A stretch of DNA of 64,000 nucleotides, from the NCBI GenBank assembly GCA_017940545.1, contig JAGAYI010000009.1:16852-80851 (forward strand), in the 5' to 3' direction. Below, piece by piece: positions 24,209 to 32,080 of the stretch. The notes beneath the pieces were generated by a model that saw nothing but the letters and a program-made list of their open reading frames with translations, searched no databases and was not told the DNA's origin. The DNA comes from Prevotella sp. GTDB taxonomy: Bacteria > Bacteroidota > Bacteroidia > Bacteroidales > Bacteroidaceae. Numbering within the stretch: position 1 is the stretch's first letter; each line of letters begins with the position of its first letter. Both the position numbers and the translations under genes were made by a program.

Positions 24209-26014
24209 TCATTCTTGATACATCGCCTCAATTTCCTGCTTATAGTTTTCATTGAGCACGCGACGCTTGATTTTCAGCGTATTAGTGAGCTCTCCGCGAT
24301 CCATAGAGAAGTGATGGGGGAGCAATGTAAAACGCTTGACTTGCTCGTAGTGTGCAAGTTGCTGCTGGAGGGTGTCTATGCGTTCCATCATCATGTCATA
24401 TATCTGACGGTTGCGACAAAGGTCCTCACGGTCCTTGTAGTAGATGTTGTGCTTGGCGGCATAGTCCTCTAACAGTTTGTATTCCGGAATAATCAGTGCC
24501 GAGACGAACTTCCGCCGGTCGGCAATGACGGCTATCTGGTCAATGTACTTATCGACCAACAGCTTCGACTCTATCATCTGCGGAGCAATATACTTGCCGT
24601 TCGATGTCTTGAAGAGGTCCTTGATACGCTCCTTGAGGAACAGCTCTCCGTCCTTCATATAGCCGGCATCACCCGTGCGGAAGAAACCGTCATCAGTGAA
24701 TGCCGCACGGTTGATGTCGGGGCGGTTGTAGTAACCCTTCGTAATGGTGGGACCCTTCAGGAGGATTTCCCCCTCGGGGCTTATCTTGATTTCGATGGAA
24801 TCTATGGGTTGCCCCACGGAGCCCACCGTAAAGGGCTCCCCTAAGTGGTCGCAGCTGACGGTGGCCAGGCTCTCCGTCAGGCCGTAGCCAACTATCATGT
24901 TTATGCCGATGGAATGGACAAATTCTTCCACATGGGCCGACACGGCAGCACCTGCCGTGGGGAAGAAGTTTGCATTCTCTAATCCTAACTCTTTACGCAC
25001 AAGCGAGAAGATTGTCCGGTTAATCATTTCGTACTCTAAGTGCAGCGAGAGAGGCGGTTTCTTCCCTCGGCTCAGATACTCAATGTTGTGTTTATAGCCA
25101 ACGGTCAGGGCACGCTGGAACACGATGCGCTTGGCGGGGTTGGCATTTTCAATCTGCTCTTGGACACCCATATATACCTTCTCCCAGAAGCGGGGCACCG
25201 ACGACATACACGTGGGGTGCGTCTCGCGCATGGACTGCTGCACTTGCTGCGGATAGGTGTTGACTATCATCGTGGCACCCTTGGTCATGGCTAAGATGGC
25301 CCAGCCACGCTCGAAGATATGAGTGTAGGGCAGAAAGTTCATTACGCGGTCCTTATCAGTAACAGGTACACACTTGCCGTTGGCTTCAAAGGCCGCATGG
25401 AACTGCCCGAAGGACAGGATGACACCCTTCGAGTCGCCCGTCGTACCACTGGTGTATAGAATGTTCGCCGTATCGTCCATCGAGGCCTCGTCGTAGCGTT
25501 GCCTGAGCTGTTCGTCATGCTCTGGCGAAGCCTTCTTCAGGAAGTCGTCAAAATAGATGGTGGTTGGGTCGTTAGGGCTCACCTTCACCTTGGGGTCATA
25601 GACGATGATATGTTCCAGTGACGGACAGAACGAAAAGATGCGGTGGGCCTTGTCGTACTGCTCTTGCTCGCCGACAAAGAGGATTCTCACCTTGGCATCG
25701 TCAACCATGAACTGTATCTGTTGCTCACTGCTCGTTGCATAGAACGGAATGGTGGTAGCCCTGACCCCCCAGGCACCGAAGTCGGAAAACAGATACTGCA
25801 CCGAGTTCTGTGAGAAGATTCCGACGTTTTCCTGTGGCTGCACACCCATTTCGAGCAATGCCAGCGATACGGCACGCACCTTGTCAGAGAATTGTTTCCA
25901 CGAATAACTTTTCCACTCTGAACCACCAAAATCCTGATAAATCAGCGCCTCACGGGTGCCGTAATGGGCGGCAACGTCATGGATGAGCACCGACATGTGA
26001 CTGTTGATTTGCAT
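24209..26014 (-). CDS. Long-chain fatty acid-CoA ligase (AMP-forming)
   Basis: 601 residues of the ANL superfamily; activates fatty acids via acyl-AMP. Motifs: P-loop-like NILYTSGTTGDSKGVILS, aromatic/adenine region GYGLTES, the Asp that binds ribose in FFRTGDAGYMKDGELFLKERIKDLFKTSNGK and the lysine of its hinge region. The start at 26014 (MQINSHMSVLIHDVA) is preferred over 26038 because the latter lies within the promoter box TACCTTTG at 26036-26043. It is the first gene of a likely operon with prfB, the 46-residue peptide and the CYTH gene. Confidence 0.92.
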   Translation of the reverse strand: MQINSHMSVLIHDVAAHYGTREALIYQDFGGSEWKSYSWKQFSDKVRAVSLALLEMGVQPQENVGIFSQNSVQYLFSDFGAWGVRATTIPFYATSSEQQIQFMVDDAKVRILFVGEQEQYDKAHRIFSFCPSLEHIIVYDPKVKVSPNDPTTIYFDDFLKKASPEHDEQLRQRYDEASMDDTANILYTSGTTGDSKGVILSFGQFHAAFEANGKCVPVTDKDRVMNFLPYTHIFERGWAILAMTKGATMIVNTYPQQVQQSMRETHPTCMSSVPRFWEKVYMGVQEQIENANPAKRIVFQRALTVGYKHNIEYLSRGKKPPLSLHLEYEMINRTIFSLVRKELGLENANFFPTAGAAVSAHVEEFVHSIGINMIVGYGLTESLATVSCDHLGEPFTVGSVGQPIDSIEIKISPEGEILLKGPTITKGYYNRPDINRAAFTDDGFFRTGDAGYMKDGELFLKERIKDLFKTSNGKYIAPQMIESKLLVDKYIDQIAVIADRRKFVSALIIPEYKLLEDYAAKHNIYYKDREDLCRNRQIYDMMMERIDTLQQQLAHYEQVKRFTLLPHHFSMDRGELTNTLKIKRRVLNENYKQEIEAMYQE

Positions 26015-26226
26015 AGCATTTCTTTTATTCTTCTGCAAAGGTACGATTAAGTGAGCAGAAAACCAAATTTTATTGGAGTTTTCTCGTTGCCTGCGGGTCT
26101 TCCGAGCTACTGGCAGAATGCCATGACAAGTAATGTCGGCCTTTTCTACTGTAGGAACAAACTTTTTTTTGTTGGTGAAAGCAACTTTTTTCTGCCTCTA
26201 TCTATGTTTATATGATATCTTTTTCG

Positions 26227-26234
26227 TACCTTTG
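26227..26234 (+). promoter_or_regulatory. -7 box preceding element B
   Basis: TACCTTTG followed by GCACATACAT. The same string, with one base changed, precedes element D at 62391. No coding gene follows on this strand, so it would make a transcript of about 300 nt ending at 26529-26565. Confidence 0.6.
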
Positions 26235-26251
26235 CACATACATAGTTTTCT

Positions 26252-26305
26252 GATTACTCAGATTATTCTGATTACTCAGATTATTCCGATTACTCAGATT
26301 ACTCA
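26252..26305 (+). repeat. Six tandem 9-bp repeats, GATTACTCA type
   Basis: GATTACTCA, GATTATTCT, GATTACTCA, GATTATTCC, GATTACTCA, GATTACTCA occupy 26252-26305 without gaps. Five units of the same kind precede element D at 62416-62460; none was seen by elements A and C. Confidence 0.9.
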
Positions 26306-26342
26306 GAAACAACCAGAAAAAACAACAGGTTTTCAGCGCCCG

Positions 26343-26484
26343 CTGCTATTACTTTCACCGCCCGCTGCTATTACTTTCAGCGGGCGCTGCTATTAGTTTC
26401 AGCGGCCGCTGAAACCCAGAGACCCCGGCAGTTTCTCCCGGCTTCCCATACTCTAACTCCCGCTTTCCCCGGCAGTTTCTCCCA
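26343..26484 (+). repeat. 22-bp-period intergenic element, copy B
   Basis: Three 22-bp units (26343-26364, 26365-26386, 26387-26408) ending CCGCCCG, GCGGGCG and GCGGCCG, with the last forming the 18-bp palindrome TTTCAGCGGCCGCTGAAA with what follows. After a 10-bp spacer (26409-26418) come three more 22-bp units (26419-26440, 26441-26462, 26463-26484), the first and third with CCCCGGCAGTTTCTCCC. Closely similar to element D, 36 kb away. Confidence 0.9.
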
Positions 26485-26528
26485 GTTTGCGGCACCCTGT
26501 CTTTCTGTCACCCTGTAGCTACCAATAA

Positions 26529-26565
26529 AAAAAACACATCTTTTTACGATCAAGATGTGTTTTTT
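26529..26565. terminator. Bidirectional intrinsic terminator between element B and the PAP2 gene
   Basis: AAAAAACACATCTT and AAGATGTGTTTTTT form a perfect 14-bp inverted repeat with a 9-nt loop. It can end a plus-strand transcript through element B or the minus-strand PAP2 transcript. Confidence 0.8.
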
Positions 26566-26633
26566 CTATAGCAGCAACACCTGTCCTGAGCGGAATAAGC
26601 AGCAGCCCTGATGCTGTCTGCTTATCGGCGAAA

Positions 26634-28409
26634 TCAGAAGTTGATAGTGAAGGAGCCTCCCAGAATGACGGTGTGGCGGTTCTTCTTGATGCTTTGCTCT
26701 TCCTGGAAATTCTCGAGTTCAAAGCCTAAATCCCTCAGATCGACGAGGCCATCGAGCAGATAACCGCCGGGGTTATAGGCCATGGTGTAGGTCTTGCGGG
26801 TAAGGTCGTAGTCAACAAACAGCTTCCAGGCGAAGTTGTCCTTATAGGCGTATGTCAGGGAGACACCCGTGCCAGCCTTGAACGAGTTACTGGCGCTCAC
26901 GGTGAAGTAGTCCCACGCACTATTGTAGGTGCCTATGTGGTCAATGCCGTCGAGATTTCCTTCGCTGTCGAAACGGTATTTCTTCAAGCCGCCCGACACA
27001 TCTGCCTCAAGACTCAGCTCCTGCATGACGCTTCTGCCGAAGAGCAGCTTGGTGCCAACGGCAAACTTGTTGGAGATGGGCAGGTTGAAGTACGCACCCA
27101 GGTCGAAGGCAAACTCGGTGAGGTGGTCACTCTGGATGGTGAAATGATAGTCGTCAACGAGTCCTGGCTTGTAGTCAGGCTGCCCCGGTGTCCCCACACT
27201 TTCCATTAAGCTGGAGAGGTCAGCGTCCTGCTTGAGGTAGGAGACAGTGGCGAGCAGGTCTCCCTTAGCTCTATCGACAATACCGTCCCAGCCCTTGATA
27301 GGCGAAGTGTTGACACGCAAGCGGCCACCCACACCAAAATATTTGTTGAAGAAGTATGCACCCTCGACACCTACTGCCGTTGACGTTCCGAACTTGAGGT
27401 TGAAGCGGCCGTCGCCGTCGCCATCGTCGAAATAGAACTTGTTGAGGTCGAAGTCCATGTTTCTGGAGCCCCAGCCCATACCCATGGAGATGGAGAAGAA
27501 CGAGGGGTTCTCAATAATAGACTTGCCACCCGTGAGGTTGTCGCGCAACAGGCCCTTTCTGCCGAATATCAAGTCGCTGGCCACGTAGGCCAACTCGGTG
27601 GTCATGATGCCGATACCGGCGCCACAGATAACGTCGCTCACCCAGTGGGCATTATTCAGCACACGCATGACACCCGTCGCGGTAGCCGCACCGTAACCTG
27701 CCACGGAATACCAGGGGGAGCGCGTCAGACCGTACTCCTTGTGCAGGATAGTAGCTCCGGCGAACGACGTGGCAGTATGGCCCGATGGCCAGGAGTTGGC
27801 TGAAGTGCCGTTAGGACGCATTTCCTTTGACGTATATTTGATGGCTGTCACACTCCAGTCCATGAAGAAATAAGACATGACGGTAGTTGCCAGGAAGCGC
27901 CCCCAGTCAGAGCGTCCCTCCAAGCCGCCTACCTTCAGGCCCAGCGTCAACGCCGGTCCGAAGTACTGCAGATAGTCATCGACATCGGTCTTGAAATGTG
28001 TTACGAGCGAGTGTTTGTCCTGCTGTTTAAAGGCATGTTTCTCGCCTTTGGCAATCCATCCGGCGGCGAAGATAGGTATGCCGACAAAGGTCAGGTCGTC
28101 TAAGGGTTTGAAAGGCTTGATGCCCTCGTTGGTGTGGAGGAATGTCCAGTTCTCCTTTGACCACGGCAGACGGTCTTTTCGCACGAAGGTCACGGTCTTG
28201 CCGGTGTCTATCAGGCACTCCTTCCACCGGTTCTTCTTGAGTTTTGCCTCTATTTGTTCGTAAGTCAAAGTTGGCTGCTCTTCAACAGCCATCGTGTCTT
28301 CAATCTCTTCAGACACAGCCGTAAGACTACTGCAGAGAATAGTAAGGGCTATGAAAAAAAACCTCTTGACATGCAAAGCGCCTAATAATGATGAATGGAT
28401 TGTTTTCAT
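26634..28409 (-). CDS. PAP2-family phosphatase fused to an outer-membrane beta-barrel
   Basis: 591 residues. A signal peptide (about 1-33) is followed by a PAP2 domain with the complete signature: K191-x6-R198-P199, S209-G210-H211, R249-x5-H255-x3-D259. Family knowledge: these residues form a phospho-histidine acid phosphatase acting on lipid phosphates. From about residue 290 the protein changes into alternating amphipathic strands (FFSISMGMGWGSRN, TAVGVEGAYFFNKYFGVGGRLR, AFDLGAYFNLPISNKFAVGTKLLFG, LSYAYKDN-like) ending HTVILGGSFTINF, a typical barrel closing strand. This suggests a phosphatase held at the outer membrane by its own barrel. Divergent from the ArgE-like gene; TATCTTTG box at 28444-28451. 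Confidence 0.85.
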   Translation of the reverse strand: MKTIHSSLLGALHVKRFFFIALTILCSSLTAVSEEIEDTMAVEEQPTLTYEQIEAKLKKNRWKECLIDTGKTVTFVRKDRLPWSKENWTFLHTNEGIKPFKPLDDLTFVGIPIFAAGWIAKGEKHAFKQQDKHSLVTHFKTDVDDYLQYFGPALTLGLKVGGLEGRSDWGRFLATTVMSYFFMDWSVTAIKYTSKEMRPNGTSANSWPSGHTATSFAGATILHKEYGLTRSPWYSVAGYGAATATGVMRVLNNAHWVSDVICGAGIGIMTTELAYVASDLIFGRKGLLRDNLTGGKSIIENPSFFSISMGMGWGSRNMDFDLNKFYFDDGDGDGRFNLKFGTSTAVGVEGAYFFNKYFGVGGRLRVNTSPIKGWDGIVDRAKGDLLATVSYLKQDADLSSLMESVGTPGQPDYKPGLVDDYHFTIQSDHLTEFAFDLGAYFNLPISNKFAVGTKLLFGRSVMQELSLEADVSGGLKKYRFDSEGNLDGIDHIGTYNSAWDYFTVSASNSFKAGTGVSLTYAYKDNFAWKLFVDYDLTRKTYTMAYNPGGYLLDGLVDLRDLGFELENFQEEQSIKKNRHTVILGGSFTINF

Positions 28410-28443
28410 ACTTGATTATGATAGTTAGTAATACTTTTGGCCA

Positions 28444-28522
28444 CAAAGATAACAATTAATTAACAAATATAAAAGAAAAATAGCATTTTTCTTTGTTTTT
28501 TGTCCGGTTTGCACTACCTTTG
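28444..28522. promoter_or_regulatory. Divergent promoters for the PAP2 and ArgE-like genes
   Basis: TATCTTTG on the minus strand at 28444-28451 (35 bp before the PAP2 start) and TACCTTTG on the plus strand at 28515-28522 (24 bp before the deacylase start). Confidence 0.55.
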
Positions 28523-28546
28523 TCGTAAAGTAGAATCATTAAGAAC

Positions 28547-29602
28547 ATGGACATCAGGAAATATACAGAGGAAGCGGTTCTGCTCTTAGAAAGGCTCATC
28601 AGCCAGCCGAGCACAAGCCGTGACGAGACGCTGGCAGCCGACGTGATGCTGGCACAAATGGAACAGTGGGGGCTGAAGCCTCAGCGCATAGGGAACAATC
28701 TGATAGCATACGGTGAAATGGCGGAAAAACGTCCCACGCTGTTGCTCAACGCACACATAGACACGGTGAAACCCGTAAGCACGTGGACGCGAGACCCCTA
28801 CAAGCCAACCCGTGAAGGTGACCGACTCTACGGCCTGGGGGCGAACGACTGTGGCGGCGGACTGGTGAGCCTGCTGCAGGTGTTCCGCATTCTGAAGAAC
28901 CAGCCCATACCTTATAATATCATATACGTAGCATCGGCTGAAGAGGAAGTGAGCGGCAGCGGAGGTATAAGCATGGTACTGCCAGAGCTGCCACCGGTTG
29001 ACGTCGCCATGGTGGGCGAACCGACAGGCATGCAACCGGCCATAGCCGAGAAGGGACTGATGGTGATTGACGGAGTGGCGCGGGGCAAGAGCGGACACGC
29101 GGCAAGGGAAGAGGGCGTGAATGCCATTTATGAAGCCTTGGACGACCTTATCTGGCTGCGCGACTACCGTTTCAAGAAAGAGAGCCCGCTTCTGGGGCCG
29201 ACGAAGATGACAATGACGGTCATTAACAGCGGCACACAGCACAATGTAGTGCCCGACAAATGCCAGTTCGTCATTGACGTGAGACCCAATGAATATTACA
29301 AAAATGAACAACTGTTCCGTTTTTTGCAGGAACACATGAAGAAGTGCGAACTGAAGGCCCGGTCGTTCCGCCTCTCGTCATCGCGCATAGCGGAAGACCA
29401 TCCTTTAGTGCAACGCTGTATGGCACTCGGCATGACACCCTTCGGCTCGCCCACGCTATCAGACCAGGCACTGATGCCCTTTCCGTCGCTGAAGTTAGGT
29501 CCTGGCATGTCGGCACGGTCTCACTCTGCCGATGAGTTCATCTGCGTGAGCGAGATTGAGGATGCCATTGAGAAATATATACAGATTATTCGCCACGAGT
29601 AA
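28547..29602 (+). CDS. argE: M20-family deacylase, probable N-acyl(succinyl/acetyl)-ornithine deacylase
   Basis: 351-residue zinc hydrolase of the ArgE/DapE group, removing an acyl group from an amino acid. Metal and catalytic residues: H70-x-D72 (NAHIDTV), D101 (GANDCGGG), the Glu cluster at 132-134 (SAEEEVSG), GEPTG, and the C-terminal ARSHSADEF histidine. The dimerisation lid domain lies between about 170 and 275. The assignment to arginine synthesis is inference from similarity of the layout to Bacteroides ArgE and from argF' in the same window; DapE-type or peptidase activity is a real alternative. Convergent with the EnvC gene, 9 bp between stops. Confidence 0.8.
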   Translation: MDIRKYTEEAVLLLERLISQPSTSRDETLAADVMLAQMEQWGLKPQRIGNNLIAYGEMAEKRPTLLLNAHIDTVKPVSTWTRDPYKPTREGDRLYGLGANDCGGGLVSLLQVFRILKNQPIPYNIIYVASAEEEVSGSGGISMVLPELPPVDVAMVGEPTGMQPAIAEKGLMVIDGVARGKSGHAAREEGVNAIYEALDDLIWLRDYRFKKESPLLGPTKMTMTVINSGTQHNVVPDKCQFVIDVRPNEYYKNEQLFRFLQEHMKKCELKARSFRLSSSRIAEDHPLVQRCMALGMTPFGSPTLSDQALMPFPSLKLGPGMSARSHSADEFICVSEIEDAIEKYIQIIRHE

Positions 29603-29611
29603 CAGGCCTCA

Positions 29612-31213
29612 CTATCGCCTGATCCACTGCATGGGATTGAGCGGAGTCTTGCCTTTTCGCAACTGGAACTGCAGGATGCCCTCGGAGCCGACGGTGCCTA
29701 ACGTCTGGCCGGTGTTAACCGTCTGCCCACGTCTGACGCTGACAGAGCCCAGATTTCCATAGACGGAGAAGTAACTGCCATGACGCACGATGACACCCGT
29801 AATGCCGGCGTAGCTGAACACCATGCTGACCTCGCCGGTAAAAATGCAGCGCACGGCAGCCCCCGGCTGGCCTTTCAGGTTGACACCTTTATTGTCGAGA
29901 CGTACGTTCTTCAGTCCTTCCACATTATACTGTCCGAAACTGTTGACCACATGGCATGAGCCGCCAAGGGGCATCGGCAGGTGCCCGCGATTGCTCTCAA
30001 AGTTGTTGCTGAGCATGCGGTCCTCGCTGTTCATGGTCGTTGCAGCAGCCGTTTCGCGCTTGGCTGCTGCCAACTCACGCTCATGGGCACGGCGTTCCTC
30101 AGCAGCACGACGCTCGGCGGCGAGTCGCTCACGTTCTGCCTCACGAGCCCGGCGCTCGGCCTCTTTACGCTCTTTGCGCTCAGCGGCACGCGCCTCAGCC
30201 TTCAGGCGTTCCTCCTTAGCCTTTGCCTCGGCAATACGACGTTTGTTTTCTCTTTCTATACGCTCGGCCTCAGCCTTCTTGCGAGCCAGTTCTTCCTTAC
30301 GTTTCTTCTCAGCTTCGGCTGCCGCCTTACGCTTTGCTTCGGCCTCGGCACGTGCCTTGGCACGCGCTACTTCCTCGGCAATCAGACGGTCAATCTGGGC
30401 ATTGAGCTCAGCGTCCTTCTTCCGTTGCTGTTCAATAAGGTTTTCTATGGCCTTATGCTCTTTCTGCAGGGTGCTTACCACCTTCTGCTGCTCGGTCTGC
30501 GAGGTTTCCAGCTCTTGGTGCGTGGTGATGTCTTTCTTCAGCAGGATATCCTTCTGGTCCTTGGCACTCAGCAACTCTGCCTTTACGCGCGTCAGTTCCT
30601 GCTGTTTTTGCATAATGGCCTCGCCCTGTGCGCGCTGGTATGATGCATAATGACGCAGGAAACGGGTGCGCCGGTACATCTGGCTGAAGTTTTTGGCGCT
30701 GAAGACAAACAACAGTTTGCTCTGCATGGAGCGGTTACGGTGCATGTATCGCAACGACTTGACATAGTCGTTTTTGTGTTGACTGAGCTGTGCCTCCAAT
30801 AACGCCATCTGCCTGTTCAGCTCTTCAATGTTCACGTTCAGCTTGCTCAGGTCCAGGCGAATGTTCTCAATGCTACGTTTCTTGTCCTGAATCTCCGTGT
30901 TCAGCATCATCAGGTTCTGCAGCCTTACCTTGACATCCTTCTCGTTCTTGCGCAAGCGTTGCTCCTGTTCCTTGATTTGCTTTTGCAGCTTCTGACGCTC
31001 GTTCTGCAAGCCTTTGATTGACGGCCCTGATGCGACGGCAGTCTTCTTTTTCTTTTTACCCGTCTTGCGGGTTGTCGTTACGGGCTTTTTCTTCTGCTGT
31101 TTCCTTTGCACAGCAGTAGCGGCCGGCTTTCTGGCAGTCTTCTTGCGTTGTGAATATGCGGGTGACAGGCAGAAGCCGAGCAAAAGGAGCAGTATAACAA
31201 AAAATCTTCTCAT
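29612..31213 (-). CDS. EnvC-like murein hydrolase activator with degenerate LytM domain
   Basis: 533 residues. Signal peptide (to SPAYSQ), a basic Lys/Thr-rich segment, a coiled coil from about 60 to 260, a helical stretch of about 120 residues made almost wholly of Ala, Glu, Arg and Lys (AEAKRKAAAEAEKKRKEELA), then a C-terminal LytM/M23 domain. The metal-binding residues of M23 are missing: NVRLDNKGVNL replaces the H-x-x-x-D block and LQFQLRKG replaces H-x-H. It is therefore an activator, like E. coli EnvC, rather than an enzyme, and is expected to switch on an amidase during daughter-cell separation. Last gene of the dut, TPR, DUF4292 operon (9 bp gap). Confidence 0.88.
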   Translation of the reverse strand: MRRFFVILLLLLGFCLSPAYSQRKKTARKPAATAVQRKQQKKKPVTTTRKTGKKKKKTAVASGPSIKGLQNERQKLQKQIKEQEQRLRKNEKDVKVRLQNLMMLNTEIQDKKRSIENIRLDLSKLNVNIEELNRQMALLEAQLSQHKNDYVKSLRYMHRNRSMQSKLLFVFSAKNFSQMYRRTRFLRHYASYQRAQGEAIMQKQQELTRVKAELLSAKDQKDILLKKDITTHQELETSQTEQQKVVSTLQKEHKAIENLIEQQRKKDAELNAQIDRLIAEEVARAKARAEAEAKRKAAAEAEKKRKEELARKKAEAERIERENKRRIAEAKAKEERLKAEARAAERKERKEAERRAREAERERLAAERRAAEERRAHERELAAAKRETAAATTMNSEDRMLSNNFESNRGHLPMPLGGSCHVVNSFGQYNVEGLKNVRLDNKGVNLKGQPGAAVRCIFTGEVSMVFSYAGITGVIVRHGSYFSVYGNLGSVSVRRGQTVNTGQTLGTVGSEGILQFQLRKGKTPLNPMQWIRR

Positions 31214-31222
31214 TCAATCAAA

Positions 31223-32080
31223 TCAAAGAGCCATAAAACGACGCAAAATTTCATCAACTGACACTTCATGATAACTGGCCGATACATCGGTACGCGTCTC
31301 CCAGTTATCGTCGTGCTTAATATAGTTCAGCACCATACCTAATTTGACCTCTTTCTCAGGAAGAGCGAACGAAATGGTATGGCTGCACGGGAAGAACTTC
31401 TTGCTACCGACGGAACGGAAATCCTCATAATCCCAGTTCAACTGGGAGTTTCCCTTGAACTGGTCAGTATAAATAATATTTGCCATACGAATGCGGGCCT
31501 GGTCTCTGGTAGTCAGCCAACGATATTGCATACGGCCTTCGTCAAATGAAAGGATTCCATCGGTACCCGACAGATTGACTTTCACCTTGCTCAGTAAAGC
31601 CTCGTCGGTCACCTTGCTTTGTCCGGGAATGAAGAGTTCGTTCCAAAACAGGGCCTGCATGGTATAGAAGTTCAAGCCGCTGTTTCGCAGAAAGTCCAAA
31701 GAACTGTAGGTAGCTTTGACGTATTGCTTGTTGATGCGGTCCATGATAAGCACATAGTCAGGTGTCAGCTCAATACGCCCAGCCTCCACAAAGCCGAAGG
31801 CCATCAACTGTAGGCGTATGCAGTCGTCACGTTTCATTTTCAGGTTTCCCGTCAAGGTCAGGTTCTGAGCACCAACCTGAACTGAGAACTTCACCTTTGA
31901 AGTCACGAACTTGGTAAACTGTGCGTTATCGCTCACCTGCAGCAGGTATTCCCGTTCTTTGAGCGTTTCGGGTGTCAACGGCTTTGTGGGCTGATCCACC
32001 ACCACACTCTTCGACTTACAACCTCCAAGCAACAGAGGCAACGCCAGCAGGGCAACCTTCAAAAACTTAACAACTTTCAT
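31223..32080 (-). CDS. DUF4292 lipoprotein
   Basis: 285-residue lipoprotein, lipobox LLLGGC followed by KSKSVVV (basic, so predicted to stay on the periplasmic face). The rest is beta-rich and matches the DUF4292 pattern (KVKFSVQVGAQNLTLTGNLKMKRDDCIRLQLMAFGFVEAGRIELTPDYVLIMDRINKQYVKATYSSL), a family that looks like an open half-barrel of the LolA/LolB kind; a lipid or lipoprotein carrier role is possible but unproven. Its ATG overlaps the stop of the TPR gene (ATGA). Confidence 0.85.
   Translation of the reverse strand: MKVVKFLKVALLALPLLLGGCKSKSVVVDQPTKPLTPETLKEREYLLQVSDNAQFTKFVTSKVKFSVQVGAQNLTLTGNLKMKRDDCIRLQLMAFGFVEAGRIELTPDYVLIMDRINKQYVKATYSSLDFLRNSGLNFYTMQALFWNELFIPGQSKVTDEALLSKVKVNLSGTDGILSFDEGRMQYRWLTTRDQARIRMANIIYTDQFKGNSQLNWDYEDFRSVGSKKFFPCSHTISFALPEKEVKLGMVLNYIKHDDNWETRTDVSASYHEVSVDEILRRFMAL

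Larger units (their letters stand above)
26015..26633. other. 619-bp intergenic region holding element B
   Basis: No gene. It contains, left to right, the acyl-CoA ligase promoter on the minus strand (TACCTTTG, 26036-26043), a plus-strand box TACCTTTG at 26227-26234, six 9-bp repeats, element B and a bidirectional terminator. Open frames across it are short and come from the repeats. Confidence 0.75.

Noticed and set aside
26133-26396. 87-codon plus-strand open frame over element B
   Set aside because: It crosses the promoter and translates the 9-bp and 22-bp repeats (ITQIILITQII); non-coding is the simpler view.
26343-26484. Reading the 22-bp units as a CRISPR array
   Set aside because: Units are contiguous with no spacers, palindromic cores vary, and there are no cas genes.
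29823-30650. 275-codon plus-strand Ser/Arg-rich open frame
   Set aside because: Antisense shadow of the Ala/Glu/Arg/Lys helix of the EnvC-like gene; low complexity.
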